From: Symsagittifera roscoffensis
Lineage: Eukaryota > Xenacoelomorpha > Acoela > Convolutidae
Reading direction: 5' to 3'
Length of the DNA: 64,000 nucleotides
NCBI RefSeq assembly: GCF_963678635.1
Contig: NC_087066.1
Span: 59,352,312-59,416,311 of the forward strand
Positions 23,101 to 35,100 of the stretch are shown piece by piece (within the stretch, counting starts at the first letter, position 1; each line of letters opens with the position of its first letter). A model generated the notes under the pieces. The model was not told where the DNA came from. It did no database searches and was given only the letters and a program-made list of their open reading frames with translations. Position numbers and translations under genes: made by a program.

Positions 23101-26100
23101 ACACATAATAGTTTTATCTATTTTGCTGCGCTTTAGCTGATCATTTAGTTTTATTTTTATCAAGACAAAAGTTTTGGTTCACCTTGTTTTTTCAACATTT
23201 TTCATTTTCTTTTGACTTTTAGATTTGAAAAAATAAAGTTATCAACTTTTGAAGCAAAAAGCAGTCTTTTTTAATTTAGAATTTTTGACAAAATTCGGAG
23301 CACAAATAACATCTTTCTTTTCTTTTGCTGTTTTCATTTCATTGTTCATTTAATTTGGTTTCAATTTCTACACAATAAAATTGCTCTTTCCTGTAACAAA
23401 AGTTCAAATGGTGTGAAAAAACGCGAACGGCTTATAGTTTCAAAATTAGTTTTTGTATTTCAGATTTCCTAGCCGACTAAAGTAATTGCCTATTGATCCA
23501 GCTCTCTCTTATTGGGTTATTTTATGAACAAAACGCCACACATAATAGTTTTATCTATTTTGCTGCGCTTTAGCTGATCATTTAGTTTTATTTTTATCAA
23601 GACAAAAGTTTTGGTTCACCTTGTTTTTTCAACATTTTTCATTTTCTTTTGATAATGTTTTTTTTGTGTTATATCGCAAGTAATGCGAAAAGTCTTTTAG
23701 CTTCTGTTGAGAAGTGTTGCTCTGGGGTTTTTGAATGCCTTCCTAGTTTGCCTATTAAAATATCCGATCCCCCCTCCCAAACGTATCCTCTTTAAAGGGA
23801 CAATTCATTGTTTCAGCGTATCAGAATTTTGTTCCCTTTAGCAAAAATCACCCCTTTGCAATCCTCGCCCTGCCGACAATATATGCCATAGTTTTTTAAT
23901 GTGTTCCAAATTTCGACTGTGCTAATTGAAGTTGAAACCCATAACCGATAATAAAAAAATGTTGGCAAATTTTTTGAGACACGGAAACTGGATTTTTTTT
24001 GGATAATAGCAAGTTTTTTTCGTCTTTTTGAAGAATTATTGTAACAGTCCCATTGGATGATATACAAACATAGGTTGTTGAGTGTTTTCTCATCCCAAGC
24101 AACTTCAAAATTCAAGAATGTGAGGCGCATGACTGTTCTAAGAATCCTCTCACTTTCAGGTGTTCATCGCGAAGAGCGGTCCTGGCGAACATGGTCTGGG
24201 CTCGCCCTTCGGATATGTGCGCGCGCATCCGCACGGACTGCGCAAAGTGAATCTGTATGTACTGCCCTACAACTACCCAGTTTTGTTTCCCCTGCTGACC
24301 GAACTGGTCAGGGTGCACAAGGCCAAGCCCCCCACCGAGTGGTGTAAGAGATTTGACCAATACATCAGCTGCATTCCCCTCTACTACGCAGTGGTATGTA
24401 CTCTGCTGCATTATCTGAAACTGTCGAGTCCAACAGTTTAAATTAGTATGCACTCTTCATGATATAGAAAGCAATTTAATGAGTGATACTATCAAATGGG
24501 GAAGCTATCAAAACAATCAAACATGCTCGATAACAGTTTGAAACCCTCGCGCCCAGCGTTCAGAATAAGTTGCCACCTTTACTTTTACTACTGATCGCTA
24601 TGTGTATTTCTAATTTTTTCTCAATCAGAATTCAGACAGTTTTTTTGCCTGTAAAAGTACCATATCTGAACGAAATGATGAATGTCGGAGCATAATTTAT
24701 GAACATTGAGTCTAGCTCTATTTTTGCGACTAATGGGACTTCTGACAGATGAAAGAATATAGAAAAACAATATTTCGTTTTTTTTTGCAAAATTCTTGGT
24801 AGATATCTGCTTCATGTTCTCATAACTTCAGTTATAGATTTGAAGACGGAAATATCAGCAGCAATTTTAAAAGCTGCATAAATTTTGTGTTGATGATTTT
24901 TTACGGGAATTGCAACCGGGAACTTCACTTTTTCTCCATGGAAACTTTACTTACGTTATTCGTCAGCTTACTTTTTTAGCAAATCAAGTTCCAGCTACTT
25001 ATTTTGCGGTTACGCTCATGCGGAGGGCTGGAAAGATCCGAGTAGCTGTATTTTTTGCGAATAGATTTTTTTTATTGTTAGTTAAGGATGGACTTTTTGT
25101 TAGTTAAGCAACCTATTTTATATTTAAATGTGGGCTTCACTATCTCGCCGTGTTTAAGCTTTTTCAACGTAATTTTTTGAATGTTCAATGAAAGAATTTT
25201 TTCACGTTTAAGCGATATCGTATATTGCAATGGTTATGATTTTTTTTTGATTTTCCAATTTGATTTCAAGGATTATTTCATCAACTTTGAAATAAGCATT
25301 CCAGTAGTAGGATGTTATCAGGGTTCTCCCAGGGGTTGCGAATATGGCCTCCAATTTTGAACACCGAAATCTTTTTGGTTTACGAGATACGATGATTTTT
25401 TTTTGATTTTTTCAAAAATGTTCAGAAAATTTAATATCAAAAATAATCACAAACGTTGAATTTCTCAACCCTGTAGTTGAGTGCTGTCAGGGTACTTTCA
25501 AGAATTGCAACTCTTGCCTTGAAACATGACTGCTCAAATCTTTGTAGTTTTCGAGATATGAAGTGTTTTATGATTTCTTTTTAATTTTTATGAAAACTTA
25601 GATTTTAAGAATTCATCAGATTTGAAATTCTCAACCATGGAATTGGGTACTGCTTCTGTGCTCTCACAAGTTCCAAGTTGCAAATCTTCCTTTTTTTTTT
25701 CAAAATGTTCAATGAAATTAGTTATAGAAAATTCAAAAAATTTGAAGATCACAATCTTGCCTTCAAATATGACTGCTCAAGTCTTGGTTGTTCCTATCCC
25801 TGTTGTTAAGTACTGTGAGGGCGCTCTTACGAGTTCCAAGTTGCAAATCTTGCGTTCAAGTGCGACTGCTCAAATGATTTTAGTGTCCGAGATTTGACGT
25901 TTTTTATGTTTTTTTTTCTAAATTGGTCAAAGAAATTAGATATAGAAATTTCACAAAGTTTGAAGATCACATCTCGATAGTGAGGCTATGTCAGGGTACT
26001 CCCAGTAGTTGCGAGTTTTACCTCCAAATATGATTGCTCAAATTTTTCAGTTTTCGAGATATGGCGCTTATGATTTTTTCAAAAAATTTTCCGAGAACTT

Positions 26101-29100
26101 AAGTTTTAACTTTTTAAAAATAATTTGAAATGCCAATTTCTGTAGTTAAGTACTGTGAGGGTGCTCTTAAGAGTTACAACTTGCCAATTTTGCGTCCAAA
26201 TGCGACTGCTCAAATGCTTTTACTTTCCGAGATGTGACGGTTTTTACGCTTTTTTAAAATTGTTCAAAGAAATTAATTAAATATAAAAAAGTCACAAAAT
26301 TTGAAAGTCATATCTCTATAGTGAGGCTCTGTCAGGGTTCTCGTAGTAGCTGCAAGTTTTGCCACCAAATATAGCTGCTCAAATTTTTTTTAGTTTTCGA
26401 GATATGGTGTTTTTTGTGATTTATTTTAAAAAATTTTCCGAGAACTTAAGTTTAAGCTATTTTTAAATAATTTTAAATTCATAGCCCTGTATTTAAGTAC
26501 TGCGAGGATGCTGTTAAGGTTTCCAAGTTGCAAATCTTGCGTCTAAATGGGACTGCTTAAATGCTTTTAGTTTTCGAGATGTGACGTTTTTATGTTTCTT
26601 TTTAATTGCTCAAAGAACTTAGATTTTATGTTCACAGAATTTGATGTTCACATCTTTATAGTGGGGCTCTTTAAGGGTACTTCCAGGAGTTTATATTTTG
26701 AAAAAACCATAAATTTCGCAGATTTTATGTCTTATTAAAATTTGAAGTAAAAAAAAAAACAATTTTTTATAAAATTTGAAATTGCCAACCCTGGATATGG
26801 GTGCTGTCAGAGTACACTCAAAGGATGCAGATCTTATTTCCAATACATGCAGTTTTTTATCATTTGTTAAATTTCGAAGTACTGGAAGTGCGTTACACGC
26901 TAGTTCTTATTAAAATTGAAAGCGTCTTTGAATTAATTCTAAAAATTGTAATTTTACCAATTCCATTTATATATTTTCAGTTTTTCTTTATAGTTCACTA
27001 AAGATTTTTTAAAGCTTAAATGGTCTCGGATTATGTTTTTTCGTTGTTTTTTTTGCTGAAATAACATCGAAATACGATGTTTGCTGAAATAAAATTGAAT
27101 GAAATAACATCGTAAATACGATAACATCGTATAATTGCTGAAATAACATCGTGTTTTTGCTGAATAACATCGTGTGTTTTTGCCGAAATAACATCGTAGA
27201 AACCTTATACTTACTTTTACTGTATTAGGTTTTTATTCGGTTTAGTTTTGCTGCGATAGCGTTATATCTCTGTATTTGGTTTATTGGCAGCTAGGGTTTG
27301 AAGATTGTACAGTGACCAGGGCGCAAATGCTAGGACGTGTGACTTCTAGTCTCAAGATCAGAGGTTCGATTCCGGCGCATAGCATTATCATAGAGTCAAT
27401 GAACGTAGTTCAGACTCTTATGTAGGTCGCGATGATTTTTTCCCCATTTTTTCAGGAAAATCCCCAAAATTTGTTCTGGCTCAAATTTACTTTTTCGCTG
27501 TTTGTTTATTGATCTCTTTTGAGTTTTCTACATTTATTTTATTTGAACAAGAGAAGCTTAAAGTATTATTACGAAGAATTTTCTTAACCCAAGTCACAAA
27601 TAAAAGTGCTCATTTGGTGGCGTTTTGGTATGTTTCAATTTAATCATAGTTAAGCCTAATTAAGCATAAGCAATTTAGAAGCATATGTTGCTGCTTCAGT
27701 TTTGGCTAGTGTTATGTCCTGTTTAAAAAAAGGTTATCATGAAAATCTATCGGTTTTGTTTTTGCGACGCTTTGGAATTTTTTTTGCACTTTTCGCAAAA
27801 ATTTAAATTTTTTTCTCAAAAACAACTACTGTGTCAGTTTTCAAAAAATAAGATATCAATGGAAAAACCGGCTGCCCTTCTTTGTGTCTGCATATTTCGC
27901 TAGTCTCTTTTCATTTGACCTCACGTCCTACGGCCTTCGAAAGTTTCAGTAGAGGAAAGCATTTAGCAGTTTGATTGTTCTGATGTTTCAGAAATCCGCC
28001 CACTAATGAAATTCATTTGACCATGAATTTTTTGGTGGATTTAGTTTTTTATATTCGTTTTTTTTTCTGATTTGATAGCTTTTGTGTCATTCTTTGCGTG
28101 CTAGCCCCTGCCAGGTTTTTTTTGGTATTGAATTCCAAATGGCTTGAAACTCCGCTTCAATTTCCTGTTCAATGTTTTGGTTTAAGTTTTCACGAAAGAT
28201 TGTTTTCACGCCAAGAGTCGATGAACTTAGTTCAGACTCTTATATAGGTCGCGATTATTTTGTTTCCTTTTTTAAAAGTCTTAAAGTTTGTTCAGGCTCA
28301 AATTTTATTTTTCCCGGTTTGAGTTTTGAATTTTTTAAAGTTCATTTTCTTTATTAAAGGGAAGCAAGTTCCACTATCGAGCAGCGAAAGTGTACAGGTC
28401 ACGAAAATCTTGATTCACTTCTAACTTCGAAAATGGAATTAATTTATCAGATTTTCCAGCGAAATAAAGGTTTATCCAAATTTCTCAAATTGGGTTGATT
28501 TTATCAAAAAAGTGTCAGTCATAAATTGTAATAGAAATTCAAAGAGCTTTAAGTGCATATGGTTTTCGGAATCGGAAAAAAAAACAAGTTGTTTTGCGGA
28601 CTTGGCTGTTGAAACCCTCTTCTATTTGTAAGCAGGGAACGTTGCGCTATTCAAGTAAATGAAAAATAGCATCTCAGCCAAAAACACTTAGTAAATAGGA
28701 TCAGTCAGTTTCGGTTAATTGTCGATCTTTCATGCTTAATTCTATAAATGAAGACTTAAGAGTGTTTAAGTCTTGAGTCTATAAATCCTCGTCAGTTTCG
28801 GCGGATAGACCAAATGTAACACTCATCAGGTTTATCAGTTGTGTGGATTATGAAGGACATGGGTCCTAAAAAGGAGTTTTTTTCTAGTTTTCCTATCTTA
28901 ATGATTCTAAATTTATCCAGTGCATTACTTAATTTCCTCATCATTTTCTGATAAAAATTCAGATAAAATAAAGAGAATGCTCCGTTTGCCCCTAAGCTTG
29001 TCTCTTGATTTAAGATATAAAAAACCTTCATGAAAATTTAAAAATAAAGAAAAAAATGAAAATAAATATGCTTAATATAATGCTTAATATAATTGTCGTT

Positions 29101-32100
29101 AGTGCGAAGAAACAAAATGTGCCTCTTGGGCTTAATAGATTTTCGCGAAGCTTTGTTGTTGTTATAAGCCCGTTGTTTGGGGCGCGTCCGGCATGCCCTC
29201 GCCGAGTTCGAGGAACAAGCATTGCGGAGAGCAGGTCAGAAGGGACAGTATGGAGAGACATTTCTTTCTATCCTATTCATTAAAAAAATTAGGGTCTGTA
29301 TCCTGATTTTATTTGGATGGTGCGCCCAGTTAAGCGTAGAATGGTTTTTCAGATTTTGAAACTTCTGGAGGTCTTAAGGGGAGAACTTAGAGCGGAGGGG
29401 GGGGGGGAGGGGTGCCTTTGTCTACGGCTTTCTGCACTCGCTTGTTGTGAATATTCTTCGTAAGTGTATAAAAACTTCTGTTTATAATTGTGCTTAGGTG
29501 ATTAAAATCGTTTAAAATGTTACTCTTGTTTGCTTTTTATTAAATTTGTTCAAGTTGCTTTTTATAAAAGCTTAAGATATTCACACATTGCTGGTGGGGT
29601 GGTCGAGGGTGAGTATGCTAAAAATGGAGGGGGCTTATTGGCAAGTAGGTCTTACGGACGAATTGGGAGACAATGAGTTTGTAGTCTTTTTTTGTCATTA
29701 AGTAGTTTGCGTTCTGAATATAGGTGGTCAATGGGGCTAATCTTTGTACACCCAGTCACTATCTGCAGAGCGCATGATGCGTGCGAAGCTCGACAAATTT
29801 AAGGGATGGTTCAAAGACACCAAAAATTTTGGGGTGCTTTACGAATGGCAAATGTTTCACAAATTGTAACTTTGGGGTCAGAGTAAAACTCTGCGAAGTA
29901 AAAAGACTTACAGAGCATTTTGTAGAGGAAAAAATCAAGCATTCTATTATCAATAAATTTGAAGTCGTGGACTGTGTTTAGATAATTCTTATAAGTAACA
30001 GAGGCATGTTTTATGTCGAGTGATTGGACGAAGGGTGAAATCATCAGTATAAGACTAAAGTTTGACTTGTGGAGGGGAGTCAAGCTTCAAAAATAGAATT
30101 TAATTTTCAGATTTCCCAGTGAAATTAAAATTTAACTTTTGAATCTAGTTTTTTCAAATTGGGTTACATTTATCGAAAAAATGTCAATCATAAATTGCTG
30201 TAGAAAGAAGTTCAAAAGAGCTTAAAGTACATCCATTTTTTTCTTTGAATTTCGGAAAATGAAATTTCAAAAAACAAGTCAGTTTTTATTGCGGTCTTTG
30301 ACTCCTTTCGAACTGTCTATTGGCTATGTTTTTTAGCAGTTTTTGATTTTCTTGAAATTATTAACTTTTTCCCTGGGCTTTAATGGGCTATCGAAAAATT
30401 CAGCCTCATTTTAATAGTCTTGTTGTGCAGATTTTTGAAGAAACTAAGGAATAGATAGGCTCGGGTTAGTTTTTTTTTCTTCAGATCAATTTTCAAAGTG
30501 GTTGGTCTTGGGGGATCGATCTCTTGATCTTCTTATTCTCAGAAAGGTCGCGCTCGCCACCATATACCTGAGTTTACGGTCGCAATGAAATGAGTTTACC
30601 TAAACTCCTCGGTTTTTACCTTGATGCTGCAAGTGTAACGCGCACTTTTTGTGCGGGGCGAATTTTCCAGGATTAAGTAATCGTTCCAGGCAAGCTAATA
30701 TGTCTTAACAGAGGCATGCTTTAAAATTGATATTATCAGCTTAACTTTTCTCGGTTGTTAAGGTTTCATTAACCAAAAATTATTCGTATTTTATAGCGAA
30801 GTAAAATGTTACCTATTGATCTTGTTTTCTCCTAATGGAAAAGCTATAAAAAATTTGTGTCAATAATAACAATTCTTGAAAAAAGAGGCTAAATTCGAAA
30901 CTGAAAGAGATACAACATAATATATATTTTTTGAAAATTGTTCAGAGTGTTCAGTCAACTTTTTTAAAATTTCCTTGTTCTTTGCACTTTTTCATCTGTC
31001 TGTCGGCTATGCTTGCAAGTTGTCGCTGTATATTCAGTGTTGATACGTGGTCTGAATTTTTGCGAAGCAGTCTCAATTGGGAGGCCAATTCATGTACTTC
31101 AATTTGGTTGCTACTTAGCTTCGCCAATTTGTTATTTCCTGAAAAAGAAATGAAAGTCTAGTCATTATTAAGAGCAGAAAATTTTTGTTTATTTTATTAT
31201 AAATAATTATTCAAAGAGTCGAGAAAAAGTATGCTTTGAGTGGATTCAATTTTTATCGAGATTTTATGAGAAAAAAAAAAACGAAATAGATTTCTCCAGA
31301 TCTTTTTAAAGTCAAAAATTTTAACAGAAAATAACAGCCAACTTTTTAATAGCACCTTAATGTATGAAAAAAACTCTGATGAGACAGACAACGGGACTTA
31401 TGTTCTGTTTACAGTTTGTCCTATATTTTTTATTCTCTTTTTTCATTATTTCGTAGGAGGGAAACAATTGTTTTTTCTTACTTCTTTTCATACTTTTTTC
31501 GTCGGAACAAAGGACTCAAGAGAACCATCATTTGATTGAGCACAGCCAGGCAAATTTTCACTTAGCTGTCAGCACCTACATGGAAAGAAACTGAGTTGAA
31601 GGGAATTTCGACACGGTTTGCCTGGTTGAACAAATAACAAGCATATGAAAATTTTTCTGTAAGTTTTTCTCAACACCAAAGTGTGAAGAGACGTTTTTGC
31701 TCAATCGTGATTTGTAGCTATCAGAGGAGTGATATTAGCACAAATCCAAAATTGAGCGAGATAAAAAAACATAAATTCATTATTACGCAGAATTTAGTAA
31801 CTTGAAAGTTCGGTGGTTTTAAACTGAAAGTTCTGCTGTTTTACACCGTTTTCGGACCGTCGGAGCTTTCAAAGACAGCATCGTTAAGTGTTTTGCTTGG
31901 GTTCATTGTTAATTAGCAATCATTTAAAAAAAAAAGTTAGTTCACTGTTGTTGCGTATGTAACTGTCTTTGACATCGCGATAGCTTGTTTTTATTCTGTT
32001 TTTCAGTTAAGGAATCCGAGTCTTCAGATAGAACTCCGTTTTGCTTTAGAAGATTTTAAAGGTGACCACCGCTAAATCTCAAAGAAAGTTTTCAAGATTG

Positions 32101-35100
32101 CCTCTACAAAAACGAACTTTCAAAATTCTGCGTAAAGAACGCCTAGTGTTCCGCGCAGAATTTTCAAGCAAAAAACATCGTGTAAAGCCAATTCCCGCAT
32201 CACTTAATCGTTCCAATTTGGCTTGAGGCAAGCTAATATGTCTTAATAATTCCATAAGGGACTCAATTTTTAACTCTTTAAAATTGATATTATCAGCTTA
32301 ACATTTCTCGGTTGTTAAGGTTTCATTAACCAAAAACTATTCGTATTTTATAGCGAAGTAAAAAAGTTACCTATTGATCTAATTTTCTCCTAATAGAAAA
32401 GCCATAAAAAATTTGTGTCAATCATAACAATTCTTGAAAACTGAAATTTTTATACCTTATGTATTTTTTTCTGCGAAAGTTGAAAAAAGAGGCTCATTTC
32501 GAAACTGAAAGAGATTCAACAATATATTTTTTTTGAAAATTGTTCAGAGTGTTCAATCAACTTTTTTTAAAAAATTTCCTTGTTCTTTGCACTGAAAGTT
32601 CTGCTGTTTTACACAGCAGAATTTACACCATTTACACCTGTTTTACACCATTTTTGGACCGTCGATGCCTTCGAAGACAGCGTCGTTAAGTGTTTTGCGT
32701 GGGTTCATTGTTAATTAAAAATTTAAATTAACAATTTTAAATTCTGTTTTTCAGTTAAGGAATCCGAGTGTTCAGATAGAAGTCCGTTTTGCTTTAAAAG
32801 ATTTTAAAGGTGACCACCGCTAAATCTCAAAGAAAGTTTTCAAGATTTCGAAAAACGAACTTTCAAAATTCTGCGGACAGAACGCCTAGTGTTCCGCGCA
32901 GAATTTTCAAACAAAAAACATATCGTTCAAAGCCAACTCTGAGTGAACCCGATTACTTACATTATTATTATTATTCAATACAAGCGAATAGTTGAGCATT
33001 GTGTTGGAAGCTCCTAAAGATATATCTTAACATTTTTTCTAAACACAGTTCTACTTAAGCTACTTGAAATTGTGCGACTTGCGCCGCAACCGACAGTCTT
33101 GATGCTAGTTGAAAACGAAAGCAAATAATTACAAGCATCACATTAGGTATCATTAATTTACTTTTGCAAGAGACTTGAGAAGGGCAAGCTGCGGGATCAA
33201 ATGATCCACTGAGAGGTTCTTGACCTCGAAAAGATGATTGAAAATGTATGTTTGATCTTGCTAGCCGATGCGTGAGGCGCTGAAGAAGCTGGGAGCGGGC
33301 CATTTGGTGCCAGAGTCACTGGACTACTACCAGAGCCACAACATTGCCAATTATCTGAAGAGTCTGAGCCAGCTGTCGAAGCAGGAGAGTGACAGAATAG
33401 CGGCACTGCTCGGAAGACAAGACAGACTGCCACACAACCCGCCCGTCAATGTCATGCCGCAGTGAGCTCATTAATTCAGTTTAATTAACACAGTTGACAT
33501 ATCCAGATTGTGAAGCACCAGTCTGTCAAAGTATCAGAAATTGCGGGAAAGTTTGGAAATTGTGATTGACTTTCAGTTTCGAACATGCATTTAGTTTTTT
33601 TTAGAATTCCTTGCAAAAGATAAAAAAAATTTTAAAGAAATTTGAAAAAATTGAAAATTAGCTGATATATTAATTTCGCAAGTTGAAAAATACAAAATGA
33701 AATTTATCATTATTTTTGCTTTCTGAAGATCAAACTTTTCTAGCCGCCTTTTGACTATATTTAATATATTTTTAATTTAATTATGTTAGTAAATTAAATG
33801 TAAATGGTTTTAGTTCTGCTGCTGATGTGAGTCTAGCGAAGAGTCAATCTAATTTCCACCAGCTCATTTCTTCTCTCACCGGGGAGACCCCCACTAGTAA
33901 CAACGGGCAAGGCAAGGGGGGTATGGCCAAAACAAGTATGGACAGCTCCACCCCCATGGCCATGACGCCCCTGGAGCCACACGCGTTCGCAGGATTCACC
34001 ATTCCGAACTTAGACCCAAAGTTCAAACCAGACATGTTCAGGTTAATGCTACACTAAGAAACACCGCTACAAGTATGCTATTTAGGTTGACTGTTCAGGA
34101 AATATTTGAAAATTTGTTGGCCGTTTTTATTAAGCCGACCCAAAAGGAAAGAAGTAAAATAGAACCAAAGTCGGAAAATAGGTGAAAACTAAAATATTTG
34201 GTGAAAACTATTTGCTGAAAATATCTGGTGAAAACTAAAAACTAAGCTGGCTGCGGACATAATAACTTTATAATTTCTACGCTTTCAAAGGGTAACTGTT
34301 TTCCTTTGAAATATAGTTGATATCTTGAAGCGTGAAAATTTACATAAACGTGAATGAGTTTAGTCAGTGGCATATAAATAACTAAAACACGCAGAATCTT
34401 GAATTTGCCCTGATACGAGCAGTGTTGTTTCAGTTTTGAGTTCTGTACATCAATATATCTTTATCACTTGTTATAAAACGTTCCTTTATAAATGGATATT
34501 TAAATCTTCGGAGAAATAAGAATCACGAACTAATTTTTTGCCACTAGCTTCGAAAATGTGCACAAAATACGGCAAGTTGCGCCTCATTAAAATTCGTCAT
34601 CTCTATGAATGTGGTATCAATATTAGAAATATTTTGGGTAAATTACTAGAATACAAGTGTACACTTCGTGTCTGCATTCAAATGGCTAATTAAGTGAGTG
34701 AGAAGTTTTCTTGAAGCAGTAGAACAGTGCCAAAAATGAAAAAGTGTTCAACAGTGCCGAAAATAGATGATTTTCGGAACTGTTGAACAATAAGCTCGTT
34801 TTCGGCACTGTTGTACCTCGAAACTGTGGTGTTGCGAGTGCCGATACTAAAACTTTTGTTCAACATTGCCGAAAACCATCAGTTTTCGGCACTGTTGAAC
34901 GCTTTTTCATTTTCGGCACTGCTGAACGCCCCGTTTTCTTAAGTGGCAGCTTGAACAAGCATATTGTTTAATTGAGGCATGAATATTTTTAGCGAATTTT
35001 AGTTTGTGTTTAAGAGTCGATGAACATATTTCAGACTCTTGTATAGGTCGCGATGATTTTTTTCCAGGACAAGTCATACAGTTTGTTCAGGTTCAAATTA

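Larger units (their letters stand above)
17062..24159 (+). other. INTS6 intron 8 (7.1 kb), filled with repeats
   Basis: It contains the family H, H2 and J copies, the tandem arrays listed below and a tRNA-like piece. Stretches 17062-17556, 18056-18780 and 23654-24150 hold nothing I recognise except simple repeats such as (TAATAA)n near 17527-17555. Confidence 0.6.
24394..33264 (+). other. INTS6 intron 9 (8.9 kb), filled with repeats
   Basis: It holds the satellite-like array, short AACATCGT tandem, tRNA-like piece, family J copies and duplicated blocks listed below. The stretches 24394-25130, 28571-29085, 29300-30085 and 30986-31815 contain nothing I recognise. Confidence 0.6.

Noticed and set aside
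24112-24453. Open frame of 113 codons on the minus strand
   Set aside because: It is antisense to INTS6 exon 9, which has clear homology on the plus strand.
33055-33433. Two overlapping minus-strand frames
   Set aside because: They are antisense to INTS6 exon 10 and its intron border.
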